From Saprospiraceae bacterium (GTDB taxonomy: Bacteria > Bacteroidota > Bacteroidia > Chitinophagales > Saprospiraceae): a stretch of DNA of 64,000 nt. The stretch lies in NCBI GenBank assembly GCA_019187365.1, contig JABARE010000001.1:248001-312000 (forward strand), written 5' to 3'. This document shows positions 1 through 8,633 of this stretch, piece by piece. The first letter of the stretch is position 1, and every line of letters begins with the position of its first letter. The notes beneath the pieces were generated by a model, which was not told the origin of the DNA, did no database searches, and saw only the letters and a program-made list of their open reading frames with translations. The position numbers were made by a program, and so were the translations under genes.

Positions 1-902
1 TTGTTGGCCAATTTAAACAAATTGCTGACGAGGAAACCCTCCCCTTGCGTGCCTGCGATCAGGGCGAGGCTGTCAATCTCCGTTTGAAGCTGGCGGCTGT
101 TCTTCATTTTTCTATCACCGCGAAAGAGCTCTTCATCCGTCCTGTCGAGCTCAAATTCACTCAGATCGAATATTTTAGTCAGTTTATCAAAACCTATGAT
201 CACAAAGGGGAATTCGGATTTGCGCGATGACGGCCGCTCGGGATTTTGATATACGTATCCGTTAAACAACTCCATGACCAAGTACCTCTGCTCGGGAGTA
301 ACGTACATCCTTCCGTCTTTTGCGGATATGACGGATACGTCCCTTCCGGTTGGAGATTTGTTTTGATCGTAAATCAGGATGCCGCTAATGTCCTTCCCGT
401 TGTCCGATTTTTCCGCAATGCGTATCGAGTACCCGTAAAAGTCGTTGTTAAATATGCCTTCTTCAAGTCCTAAGGTTGGTTTTTGACGTTTCAGGTCGTG
501 CAACCTGCTGATGTATTTGAGATTCGACTTGGGTATGATGTGTTCTGAGCAGACGAGAGAAAAGAATCCCACTCCGGCGGCGAGCAACATCAGTGGCATC
601 ATAATGCGGAATAGAGAAATGCCGGCAGATTTCATGGAGGAGAGTTCGTATCGCTCCCCGAGGTTGCCAAATTGAAAAACACCGGCAAGTAAGACGCCGA
701 TTGGCAGGGCCAGAGGCACAAGTGAAAAAGAGAGGTAAAAGAGGAATTCAAAGATAACAGCAATACTGGCTCCCTTACCGAGAATGTCGTCTACGTACAA
801 CCAGAAAACCTGCATGACCAAAACGAACAAAGCCATAAGAAAAGATACCAGGAAGGGGGGAATGAATCCGCGGACCAGCATTGCATCCAGTCGCTTGAGC
901 AC
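1..902 (-). CDS. LptF/LptG family permease (YjgP/YjgQ), C-terminus outside window
   Basis: Inner-membrane permease subunit of the lipopolysaccharide exporter, which with LptB moves LPS out of the inner membrane. The reverse strand is open from the window edge. The first part reads LKRLDAMLVRGFIPPFLVSF and is followed by hydrophobic segments and the family-typical stretch LALPIGVLLAGVFQFGNLGE. A GTG at 902 is chosen as start because it places the usual KxLDxxL opening at the amino end; an ATG six codons inside and a TTG further upstream are alternatives. It lies 53 bases downstream of a SPOR-domain gene on the same strand, so the two are probably co-transcribed. LptF and LptG cannot be told apart from this half. 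Confidence 0.85.
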   Translation of the reverse strand, partial: MLKRLDAMLVRGFIPPFLVSFLMALFVLVMQVFWLYVDDILGKGASIAVIFEFLFYLSFSLVPLALPIGVLLAGVFQFGNLGERYELSSMKSAGISLFRIMMPLMLLAAGVGFFSLVCSEHIIPKSNLKYISRLHDLKRQKPTLGLEEGIFNNDFYGYSIRIAEKSDNGKDISGILIYDQNKSPTGRDVSVISAKDGRMYVTPEQRYLVMELFNGYVYQNPERPSSRKSEFPFVIIGFDKLTKIFDLSEFELDRTDEELFRGDRKMKNSRQLQTEIDSLALIAGTQGEGFLVSNLFKLAN

Positions 903-955
903 ATTGAATTTGGAAAAGAGATGTAATACCGGCAAATCTGTTCTACAGGTTGAAG

Positions 956-1339
956 TTAGTTCGTGCCACGTTTGATAAAGTAAGGAATCCGCGCGGATTG
1001 CAATTTTGCCACAAGCTTGTTTGCCGAAGCCTCGTCTGCAAAACTATCTATAACCGCAGCATAAAATTCCGATTCGGGAAATACTACAATTCCGGCGCGA
1101 CGATAGCCTGACTTATGCAATTCGCGGATTCTTTTTTCAGCATTTTGTGGAACAAGAAAGCTTCCGCTGACAATGTATAATTTGGGTCCCAGGGTGTCAA
1201 GGTCGCGTCGAGCAGACCAAACCGACATAATAGGTTTTGTTGGCTCAGAATGGACCAGGTAGAACCGATGAGCGGGCAATTCGGGTGGACTCCCCCCGAA
1301 TGCAAAAATCAAAATGCATAGCCAATTGCACAATGCCAT
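956..1339 (-). CDS. Small exported SPOR-domain protein
   Basis: A 127-residue protein with a hydrophobic amino end that looks like a signal peptide (LCNWLCILIFAFGG). A single SPOR-like unit fills the carboxyl half: LYIVSGSFLVPQNAEKRIRE, then a second alpha/beta repeat with YAAVIDSFADEASANKLVAK. SPOR domains bind denuded peptidoglycan, so a periplasmic cell-wall-associated role is likely; the assignment rests on the fold pattern only. A TAnnTTTG box at 1371-1378 precedes the ATG, and the LptF-type permease gene follows on the same strand. The precise role is unknown. Confidence 0.65.
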   Translation of the reverse strand: MALCNWLCILIFAFGGSPPELPAHRFYLVHSEPTKPIMSVWSARRDLDTLGPKLYIVSGSFLVPQNAEKRIRELHKSGYRRAGIVVFPESEFYAAVIDSFADEASANKLVAKLQSARIPYFIKRGTN

Positions 1340-1370
1340 TTAAGAAGTGAATTGCTGTTGTTGAATCTGG

Positions 1371-1378
1371 CAAAATTA
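1371..1378 (-). promoter_or_regulatory. -7 box for the SPOR/LptF transcript
   Basis: On the minus strand the bases read TAATTTTG, matching the Bacteroidota -7 consensus TAnnTTTG. It lies about 31 bases before the SPOR-protein ATG. No TTTG was found at the -33 position. Confidence 0.5.
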
Positions 1379-1407
1379 GGCTTTATTTGTGGCCAAATCC
1401 CTTCAAA

Positions 1408-2322
1408 TTGCGCATTATATTCATGGGGTCACCTGAATTTGCCGTTCACTTTCTGGCGGAGCTGCAAAAGCGGCATGAGGTGGTCACGGTTGTTACCGCT
1501 CCGGACAAGCCTGCAGGCCGTGGCCATGGAATGCAAATGACCGCTGTGAAAAGATGGGCTCTGGAAAAGGGATTAACGGTGCTGCAGCCTGCAAGTTTGA
1601 AGACAAGGTACTTTAAAGAAGAACTTCGCGCATCCGGCGCTGACGTTGCTGTCGTGGTTGCTTTTCGCATCCTTCCTTTAGCGGTCCTTGATATTCCAAG
1701 ACTTGGGTCCGTCAATGTCCACGCCAGCCTTCTGCCTCAATACAGGGGAGCTGCTCCGATCCAGCGCGCCATCATGGCGGGAGAAAGCCTTACCGGATTG
1801 ACGGTCTTCCAACTCAATTCAGGTGTAGACACGGGTTGCGTCCTTGGTCAGCTTCCAATTCCCATTCCGTCAGAAATGACCGGCGGCGAACTTCATGACG
1901 TCATGGCCCGGCAGGGACCTCCATTCCTGCTTTCTGTGTTGGAAGACTATGAAAATGGCAAATTGTCCTGCCTTCCGCAAGACGACTCAAAAGCCAGCTT
2001 TGCTCCTAAAATATTCCGGGAAGATTGTCGCATCGATTGGGGGACAGGCGCCAAGACTGTCTTAAACCAAATCAGGGCTCTTTCGCCCTACCCTTGCGCA
2101 TGGTTTGTCTGGAATGATTTCGAAATCAAAATCATCACGGCCCGGCCTGCCAGCCTGCCCTGCGAAGGAATGCCTGGAAGCTTGTTTATTGCCAACAAAC
2201 GTTTGTATGCATTCTGCGCCGACGGCTGCATTGAATTATTGCGGATTAAACCACCGGGGAAACAGGTTATGGATGGGCACTCCTTTGCGAACGGATATCC
2301 CGTTGAAAGAAGAATCATTTAG
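1408..2322 (+). CDS. fmt: Methionyl-tRNA formyltransferase
   Basis: Transfers a formyl group from 10-formyl-tetrahydrofolate to the amino group of initiator Met-tRNA in the cytoplasm. The opening RIIFMGSPEFAV and the signature SLLPQYRGAAPIQRAI are diagnostic. The active-site Asn and His are in VNVHASLLP and the Asp in NSGVDTG. The C-terminal OB-like domain is present. TTG at 1408 gives the usual short MRIIFMG start (304 residues); a TTG at 1387 would add seven residues, but it overlaps a possible -7 box (TTTATTTG, 1382-1389). The 3' end overlaps the convergent ABC ATPase gene by 8 bases. Confidence 0.95.
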   Translation: MRIIFMGSPEFAVHFLAELQKRHEVVTVVTAPDKPAGRGHGMQMTAVKRWALEKGLTVLQPASLKTRYFKEELRASGADVAVVVAFRILPLAVLDIPRLGSVNVHASLLPQYRGAAPIQRAIMAGESLTGLTVFQLNSGVDTGCVLGQLPIPIPSEMTGGELHDVMARQGPPFLLSVLEDYENGKLSCLPQDDSKASFAPKIFREDCRIDWGTGAKTVLNQIRALSPYPCAWFVWNDFEIKIITARPASLPCEGMPGSLFIANKRLYAFCADGCIELLRIKPPGKQVMDGHSFANGYPVERRII

Positions 2323-4012
2323 GCGCTGCCTCGAGCAAGGCGCGGGTATATGGATTTTGGGGAGACTGCACCAGTTCCTCAGAAGATCCGGTTTCCACAA
2401 TGGCACCGTCTTTTAGTACAATGATCTGGTCTGCAATGAAATGGACAACGGAAAGGTCATGGCTGATAAAAAGATAGCTCAACCCATACAAGGATTGGAG
2501 TTCTTTCAGCAGGTTCAGCACCTGGGCTTGAACTGATATATCCAGAGCAGAAACCGCTTCGTCGCAAATGAGCAGTCGCGGGCCTACTGCGAGAGCCCTC
2601 GCAATGCAAATGCGTTGCCGTTGGCCACCGGAGAACTGGTGCGGATAGCGGTTAAAGTGATCGGGTTCCAGTCCAACGATGCGCAGTAACTCGCAGGCGT
2701 GCTCATGCCTCTCAGCGTCGCTGCCATAGAGCCGGTGTATTTCCATCGGCTCGACAATAGCCCGCCCAATGCGCTGTCGGGGGTTCAAAGAAGAAAAGGG
2801 ATCTTGAAAGACCATTTGGATTTCCTTCCTGAAGTACTTCATCCTGCCTCTTGGACCATTGAGCTGCTCTCCCTTGAAGCGTATAGAGCCCTTCTGAGCC
2901 CGTATCAACTGAACGATGCTCCTGCCGATGGAGCTTTTTCCCGACCCTGATTCACCGACCAGGCCAAGGGCTTCCCCCTCCCGGATCGAAAAACTCACTC
3001 CTTTGACGGCATGGAGTCCAGGAGAAGCAGCAAACCAGGACTGCCCCGACTTTTTATAGTAAACATCCAGCCCCTCGACCTCTAAAAGCGTTTCCGAATT
3101 TGTAAGCAGATTCCTTCGTTCCAGCAATTCCTCTGTCGTGATCAGCCTGGGCACAGTGTGGATTAAGCCATCCACGTTTTCCCCAAAATCACCCAGCGTT
3201 TGCAGTTTTGAAACTTTTTGATATAAGGGTGGCCTGCAGTGGAGTAGGCCCCGGGTATATGGGTGTTGGGGATGGCTGAATACCTGGGTGGTAGACCCTT
3301 GTTCTACAATAGCCCCATTTTTCATGACGGCAACTTCCGAACACAGTGTGCGGACCAGAGCAAGATCATGGCTGATAAACAGAATCGAACAGCCGAGCTC
3401 CTGGTTGATCTGTTGGAAGAGTTCCATGATCTTTTGCTGGGTTCTCACGTCAAGGGCCGTTGTCGGCTCGTCTGCTATGACCAGCTTGGGGGATAGAATG
3501 ATGGCCTGGGCAATGAGAACCCGCTGAACCTGGCCACCGGAGAGTTCAAACGGGTAGGAGCGGTATACGCGGCGAGGATCTTCGAGGCCTACCCTGCGCA
3601 ACGTATCTAAAACAAGTTCCTCCATCTCCCGGGTGCCGGCCCTCCTGTGTGCACGAATAACCTCTTCGACCTGAAAACCACACTTCAACACAGGGTTAAG
3701 GGCGGACATGGCTTCCTGGAATACGATGGAAATTTGTTGTCCACGAATACTCCTCATTTCCCGTTCAGGCATCAGTAGCAAGTCCTTGGGGGCTCCTGAG
3801 CCATGATACAATATGCGGCCACCGCGGATGCAGGCAGCCGGATCGAGCAATTTCAGGATGCTGTATGCGGTCAGGGTTTTACCTGAACCACTTTCTCCGA
3901 CCAGCCCGGTCGTCCCACCAAGAGGGATGGTTAACTCGACCCCGTGCAGTGCGTCTGATGTTGGGTCCTGTCCAAATCCTACCGATAATTGACGGATTTC
4001 GAGCAGATTCAT
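2315..4012 (-). CDS. Dual-domain ABC ATPase of the oligopeptide/dipeptide type
   Basis: A single 565-residue polypeptide carrying two complete nucleotide-binding domains, like a DppD-DppF or YejF/GsiA-type fusion. Domain 1 has Walker A GESGSGKT near residue 40, the signature LSGGQVQRVL near 158 and Walker B LVIADEPTTALD. Domain 2 has GESGSGKSS near 355, FSGGQRQR near 470 and LLICDEAVSALD. A linker with the oligopeptide-ABC C-terminal extension (HPYTRGLL) lies between them. It would energise import of peptides or related solutes through permeases that are not in this window. It is divergent from the AsmA-like gene. Confidence 0.9.
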   Translation of the reverse strand: MNLLEIRQLSVGFGQDPTSDALHGVELTIPLGGTTGLVGESGSGKTLTAYSILKLLDPAACIRGGRILYHGSGAPKDLLLMPEREMRSIRGQQISIVFQEAMSALNPVLKCGFQVEEVIRAHRRAGTREMEELVLDTLRRVGLEDPRRVYRSYPFELSGGQVQRVLIAQAIILSPKLVIADEPTTALDVRTQQKIMELFQQINQELGCSILFISHDLALVRTLCSEVAVMKNGAIVEQGSTTQVFSHPQHPYTRGLLHCRPPLYQKVSKLQTLGDFGENVDGLIHTVPRLITTEELLERRNLLTNSETLLEVEGLDVYYKKSGQSWFAASPGLHAVKGVSFSIREGEALGLVGESGSGKSSIGRSIVQLIRAQKGSIRFKGEQLNGPRGRMKYFRKEIQMVFQDPFSSLNPRQRIGRAIVEPMEIHRLYGSDAERHEHACELLRIVGLEPDHFNRYPHQFSGGQRQRICIARALAVGPRLLICDEAVSALDISVQAQVLNLLKELQSLYGLSYLFISHDLSVVHFIADQIIVLKDGAIVETGSSEELVQSPQNPYTRALLEAAPK

Positions 4013-4064
4013 GTTGCAAAGTAATTAATTCTGAAACAGCAAAGGCCGAAAACCAATCCCCGGC

Positions 4065-4072
4065 TAGATTTG
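4065..4072 (+). promoter_or_regulatory. -7 box for the AsmA-like gene
   Basis: TAGATTTG matches TAnnTTTG and ends 10 bases before the ATG at 4083, implying a very short leader. No -33 TTTG was seen. Confidence 0.5.
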
Positions 4073-4082
4073 TTTTCTATAT

Positions 4083-7000
4083 ATGAAGAAACGCTTTTTT
4101 ATCTTCCTGGCTGGAGCCTTCGTTATAATACTGGCAGCGGCTGTTGCCATACCATTTTTCTTTAGCGACGCAGTTGCTGCAAAAGTCAAAAATTCGATCA
4201 ATTCGAACATCAATGGTAAATTAGATTTTAGCGATTTTAAACTGAGCCTTTTCAGCGACTTCCCTTATCTCTCCCTCCATCTGGAAAATCCGGCATGTTA
4301 CAGTTTTGTAGGGAGCGATACCACAGAATTATTCAGATCGAAGTCCGTCAGGGTTTCTGTAAACGCATGGAATGTATTGCTCGGCAAAGAAAAACTTGTT
4401 GTTAAAGGGCTCTACATTGAGTCTGCAATGGTCAATTTGGTTCAATACGACAGCCTTCACGCCAACTACATGCTTATAAACGGGGCTGAGTCGACTGCTG
4501 AACCAAAATCCTCGATGATGGATTTTTCGCTTGAGGATTTTACCATTGTTGGTTCATCCATCCGTTGGGAATCGATGCCCGACAACATTTTATTGGTAGT
4601 CAGGGGCCTCAATCATACAGGCAGTATTGCTCAAATTTCCGGCGATCAGGAGGTCCACTCAGAATTGAAAATCGATTCCTTTACCGTGACTTCAGGCTTA
4701 TTTACCATATTAAATGAAGCAAAAATTGCATCTGATTCCCACATCAAAATAAAGGACCAGGGTACCCGATACGATATTGGAGATTCAAAGATTCAACTGA
4801 ACAGTTTTCTGCTTAAGTATCAGGGATCTGTTGAAATGAAAGGGGACAGCCTCCTGCTGGGTCTTCGTTTTGAGTCGCCGGGAACGCAGTTTAAAGAGCT
4901 ATTTAGTTTGCTGCCCAATGCATATACCGCCGATTTCGAGCGCGCCGTATCGTCCGGATCCTTCTCATTTAAAGGGGCAGTGGATGGTTTGTATCTCCCC
5001 GATGGAAGATCGTATCCGGGATGGAATGTTGCTATTGGGGTCGATGAAGGCGCTTTCATCTATCCAGGAAAGTCAATGGGTATTTCGAATGTAAAGGTCA
5101 GGGTGTTGAGCCGCAATACCCAAAGAGATATGAGCGACGCATTTATATCGGTTGATACGGCCGTGTTCTTGCTCAATCGCGATCTCGTAACGGCTAGGCT
5201 CTATGCAGACAAGCTGGCGGCTGATCCTCATTTTCGCGGCGACATCAACGGAAGGCTCGACCTGGTTCACTTTGGCGAGTTTTATCCGTTGGATCCTGGC
5301 ACTGTTCTCGAGGGGAGGCTGGACCTGGACCTGAAATTTGATGCAAGACAATCTGCCATCGAGCTTGAACGATACAACGAACTCTTATTCCATGGGTTTC
5401 TGAAATGTAATGGTATCCGCTACACACAACCAGGCATGCCAGCTCTATCAGTACCGGTAGCACAGGTCGATTTTCAACCCTCCAAATTGAGTATTGATAA
5501 TGCCAACCTCATTTTTGGCAAGAGTGATTTCGCGGTTTCAGGGAGTATGCGCAATCCGCTTGCTGTGATGTCAGGTAACTCCTTAGTGGAGATGAACTTA
5601 ACTCACCGATCCGAGAAAATCGACGCCGATGAGCTGATGGGGGTTTCAGATGCACCATCCGCTTCTGCCCCGACTTCCATAAACACTGATTTATTTGATC
5701 GTCTTTCTGTTGATTTTAATAGTACCATCCGTGAACTGAATTTTGAAACATACTCCTGTACCAACATACGGGGCAGCGGTCAGTTGAAAGGCAATGCGCT
5801 CCGGATCGCTCCTGTAGAGGCGACCGTAAATGGAAGCACTCTGACCGGCAATGTAACTTTTGAAAACATACTTGATTTTTCGCTGGATACATTCCCTCTG
5901 CGCGGGATTGTAAATTTTGAATCTACGATGATTGATTTGGACAAGCTTATGGGAACAGGCGGCCAAATAGCTGCTTCATCAAACGGTTCTTTTGCCCTGC
6001 CATCCGGTTTTGACCTGGACATCCGCGGTCGCGCCAACAAAGTGATTTATTCACCTCTTCAGTTAAATGAAGTGCTGCTAAGCTCCAAACTGTCCGGACA
6101 GCGTTTTATCATGGAAAAAATTACTGCTAAAGCGGCAGGTGGCCAAATGACGTTGCAGGGCTTGTTTGAAACCCCTCCAGGTCAGTCTCCCGTGTTCGAT
6201 CTAAAGTACGACATAAACCGCCTCGAATTTAAAAAGGCTTTTGAGTCCTTTTCCACTTTGTCTGTTATTGCACCTTTGTTTCGGTACATTGAAGGATTCT
6301 TTAACAGCAGCCTGATTTTTCAGGGTAAACTTGCACCATCCGGACTTCCGGACTTCAACAGTCTTTCCGTAAACGGACTTATCGAAACGCTTGAAGGTTC
6401 TATAAAGGGATTCGAGCCGCTGAAGCGGATAGCGGAAAAGACTGGATTGAGGGAAATTGGAAATTTAAACATTGCAAACTCCAGGAACTGGTTTAACATA
6501 GATCAGGGTATCGTTCAGGTGAAAGAGTTCGACAAAAAAATCGGAGATATACGCCTCGAAGTGGAGGGCACCCATCGCATTTCCGGGCCGATGGATTACG
6601 AGATACTCATCGATCTTCCACAGGGTAAGACGAGCCAATATCTAAAAGCGGCACGAATCGATGAAGGAATGCAATTGTACAATGAGTTTATGGCAAAGGC
6701 CGGATTGAATAAAACGCTTTCTGCTGAACTGGATTTACTGATCGGGTTGAAGGGAACGGTTTTGAGTCCTGATGTCAGGGTGCGGCTGCAGCCTGCAGGA
6801 GATTCAAAGAATGGATCCTCTAAAGATGGGCTTGCCGATGTCGTGAAGGAGAAATTAGTAGATTCCCTGAAAAGCGAGGCTACTGCTGTTCGTGAAAAAG
6901 TCGAAACTGCAGTTGAAGACAAGGTCCGGGCTGTATCAGACAGCTTAGAAGACATTGCCAGAAAAAAGCTTGAGCAGGCAAAAGAAGATCTTGAAAGTAA

Positions 7001-7166
7001 AGTCAGACAAAAAATTGACACCTTAGTGGGAAGTAAGGCCAGTGATGCACTCAAAAAGCCAATGGACTCGCTTACCGGAAAAATTCTGAAGGAACCGGGA
7101 AAAGCGGTTGATAGCATCAAAACAAAACTGAAAGATTGGAATCCTTTTAAAAAGGAAAAGAAGTAG
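4083..7166 (+). CDS. AsmA-like envelope protein with a C-terminal amphipathic coil
   Basis: A 1027-residue protein with one amino-terminal membrane anchor (residues 4-27) followed by FFSDAVAAKVKNSINSNING, the start typical of AsmA-family proteins. The bulk is a long beta-rich region as in the AsmA/TamB/VPS13-like group, thought to bridge the periplasm and carry phospholipid. The last ~115 residues differ: a highly charged, heptad-like helix (VREKVETAVEDKVRAVSDSL and similar repeats) resembling apolipoprotein or LEA helices, ending in KKEKK. The family call rests on the start and overall build, not on a decisive motif. It converges with the haloperoxidase-like gene 5 bases away. Confidence 0.75.
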   Translation: MKKRFFIFLAGAFVIILAAAVAIPFFFSDAVAAKVKNSINSNINGKLDFSDFKLSLFSDFPYLSLHLENPACYSFVGSDTTELFRSKSVRVSVNAWNVLLGKEKLVVKGLYIESAMVNLVQYDSLHANYMLINGAESTAEPKSSMMDFSLEDFTIVGSSIRWESMPDNILLVVRGLNHTGSIAQISGDQEVHSELKIDSFTVTSGLFTILNEAKIASDSHIKIKDQGTRYDIGDSKIQLNSFLLKYQGSVEMKGDSLLLGLRFESPGTQFKELFSLLPNAYTADFERAVSSGSFSFKGAVDGLYLPDGRSYPGWNVAIGVDEGAFIYPGKSMGISNVKVRVLSRNTQRDMSDAFISVDTAVFLLNRDLVTARLYADKLAADPHFRGDINGRLDLVHFGEFYPLDPGTVLEGRLDLDLKFDARQSAIELERYNELLFHGFLKCNGIRYTQPGMPALSVPVAQVDFQPSKLSIDNANLIFGKSDFAVSGSMRNPLAVMSGNSLVEMNLTHRSEKIDADELMGVSDAPSASAPTSINTDLFDRLSVDFNSTIRELNFETYSCTNIRGSGQLKGNALRIAPVEATVNGSTLTGNVTFENILDFSLDTFPLRGIVNFESTMIDLDKLMGTGGQIAASSNGSFALPSGFDLDIRGRANKVIYSPLQLNEVLLSSKLSGQRFIMEKITAKAAGGQMTLQGLFETPPGQSPVFDLKYDINRLEFKKAFESFSTLSVIAPLFRYIEGFFNSSLIFQGKLAPSGLPDFNSLSVNGLIETLEGSIKGFEPLKRIAEKTGLREIGNLNIANSRNWFNIDQGIVQVKEFDKKIGDIRLEVEGTHRISGPMDYEILIDLPQGKTSQYLKAARIDEGMQLYNEFMAKAGLNKTLSAELDLLIGLKGTVLSPDVRVRLQPAGDSKNGSSKDGLADVVKEKLVDSLKSEATAVREKVETAVEDKVRAVSDSLEDIARKKLEQAKEDLESKVRQKIDTLVGSKASDALKKPMDSLTGKILKEPGKAVDSIKTKLKDWNPFKKEKK

Positions 7167-7181
7167 TATGGCTACTTTTCC
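7154..7181. terminator. Bidirectional terminator between AsmA-like and haloperoxidase-like genes
   Basis: An inverted repeat spans both stop codons: left arm 7154-7166 (GGAAAAG plus AAGTAG), loop TATGG, right arm 7172-7181 (CTACTTTTCC). Runs of A and T on the two sides fit termination from both directions. Confidence 0.5.
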
Positions 7182-8527
7182 AATTCCAATTTTTGTACCT
7201 GGATGCCAAGGTTTTGTCCTATTGAAATCCCGGACTCAATACTGGTTCTGAATTGTGTTGCATTATAGAGGTCAGCCAGTGCAGCCACATGAGCCATTTC
7301 AGAAAATGACCCAAAGGATTTCTGTTTGTCGCGCAAATCCTGCCGCATTTCCTGAGTATAATCCATAAAGGGAATGCGATAACCAAATTCCTCGCTGAAA
7401 ATAACCGAGCAGGCACCATAAATAAGCGCGCGTTCGGAAACGTATTCGGGAACGGGTAGCGCAGAATACTCCGGGACAAAATAGCGGTCAATGTGCAATT
7501 TGATATAAGTAGCCGGTCTCAGCAGGTTGGATTTATACTTTAGGTGCCAGGCTACGATGTTGCCATCGAATTGCGCAATGGCGAGTCGTAAAAATAATCT
7601 GCATGCTCTGTCGAGCGAGACATTGTTCTCGCTAAGCAACTGACGCATCAACAGGAAATTGTGTTGAAACGGGGATGCATGGTAATCTGCATCGGAATCC
7701 CAATACGCAAGTTGCTCTCGCTGTTCCAAATTAAGATTTCTGGAATAATTATAGACCTCTGTCGCCTCGGCAAAAATGATGGAGTTGGGTGACTCGGAAT
7801 ATTCGAGTACAGCAGGCGCATTGAGTAACGTTTCGTTGGCTTTCAAGGCGAGCTTTGCATTCCCCCAGTAGGGCAAAAGGGCTTTAGAAAAATAGTCTGG
7901 TGGGGTCGGACGCCAGAAGCCAGGTTGCTGTGGCGGAGAGTACGGCGGATAGCGGTCGAGAAAGGCTTCTGCCAGCCCATCTGCCTTGCTGTATTCAATC
8001 AGCTTCCATCCGATGGAATTGCCTAATTCTTTTGACCGGAGGATGATGTCTTCTTCCAAAGTGGCACCTTCCAAATGGATGTACTTGTCTTTGAGATTGG
8101 CTACGGCCTCCAGATTCGCGGGTCCAGCAGGTCCGTAGAGTTCTGAGACCAGCTGATATAAAGCTTGATTCGCCACGATCACCGGGTTGTAACTTAGTCC
8201 GGGTTCTGGTTGTGGCAAGGTTGTATTTAACCCCTGCAGCCGCACCTGAGTTGAAACATGATTGTCGAAGCCGGGCAATAGGGTTTCGTACATGCATACG
8301 GCTAAATAAAACATGGCCCTGCTGGCTACCGGATCGCTGTAACCGTTGCACTGTGAAGTTAGCGTCAAAGCCAGGGACGACCAGTCTTCAACCATGCCGG
8401 CATCGCGAGCATTGAGTGGAAACTTTGGTGCTGCTTCCCTGTCGGGTTTTGCACAGGAGAGGGCTCCCAATAACAGGGTCATCCAAGCAAAGGACTTCCA
8501 GGAGAATCCAGAGTAGGTCATATTCAA
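7172..8527 (-). CDS. Vanadium-haloperoxidase/PAP2-fold lipoprotein lacking active-site residues
   Basis: A 451-residue secreted protein; the leader ends in LLLGALSCAKP, a lipobox-like site. It has the helical build of the vanadium-dependent haloperoxidase family. The first anion-pocket motif is intact (K330 and R337 in KYKSNLLRP). The second, usually PEYPSGHS, reads PEYVSERA, so the Gly and acid-base His are E365 and R366. The third, usually RxxxGxH, has D419 and Q425 where Arg and the vanadate-binding His belong; the 6-residue spacing is preserved. As read, it should not bind vanadate or act as an acid phosphatase, so it may be a binding protein. Its promoter region carries a motif shared with the T9SS cargo gene at 60 kb. 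Confidence 0.8.
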   Translation of the reverse strand: MNMTYSGFSWKSFAWMTLLLGALSCAKPDREAAPKFPLNARDAGMVEDWSSLALTLTSQCNGYSDPVASRAMFYLAVCMYETLLPGFDNHVSTQVRLQGLNTTLPQPEPGLSYNPVIVANQALYQLVSELYGPAGPANLEAVANLKDKYIHLEGATLEEDIILRSKELGNSIGWKLIEYSKADGLAEAFLDRYPPYSPPQQPGFWRPTPPDYFSKALLPYWGNAKLALKANETLLNAPAVLEYSESPNSIIFAEATEVYNYSRNLNLEQREQLAYWDSDADYHASPFQHNFLLMRQLLSENNVSLDRACRLFLRLAIAQFDGNIVAWHLKYKSNLLRPATYIKLHIDRYFVPEYSALPVPEYVSERALIYGACSVIFSEEFGYRIPFMDYTQEMRQDLRDKQKSFGSFSEMAHVAALADLYNATQFRTSIESGISIGQNLGIQVQKLELEK

Positions 8528-8543
8528 AGGTTTTAATCAGAGA

Positions 8544-8555
8544 ACGGAATTCCGT
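8544..8555. promoter_or_regulatory. 12-bp perfect palindrome in the haloperoxidase-like gene leader
   Basis: ACGGAATTCCGT reads the same on both strands. It sits just downstream of the -7 box at 8562-8569, at the expected transcription start, where a repressor or an RNA hairpin could act. Function is not shown by sequence. Confidence 0.35.
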
Positions 8556-8561
8556 CCCCTG

Positions 8562-8569
8562 CAAATATA
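8562..8569 (-). promoter_or_regulatory. -7 box for the haloperoxidase-like gene
   Basis: The minus strand reads TATATTTG, a full TAnnTTTG match, giving a leader of roughly 28 bases. There is no TTTG at -33; instead the motif at 8575-8593 lies immediately upstream, as expected for an activator-dependent promoter. Confidence 0.55.
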
Positions 8570-8574
8570 TTATA

Positions 8575-8593
8575 AAATTATTTAATGTGTAAC
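8575..8593. promoter_or_regulatory. Half-site motif shared with the 60.4-kb palindrome
   Basis: AAATTATTTAATGTGTAAC is identical at 18 of 19 positions to 60386-60404. Here only one arm (minus strand GTTACACATTAAA) is present, directly upstream of the -7 box. A shared regulator is an inference. Confidence 0.4.
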
Positions 8594-8633
8594 TCTATGC
8601 TTTATAATTAATTATTATATATAAATGCAATTT

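Noticed and set aside
6596..7120. 174-residue open frame opposite the AsmA-like C-terminus
   Set aside because: Ser/Phe/Thr-rich shadow of the Lys/Glu/Asp-rich helix; no domain or promoter.
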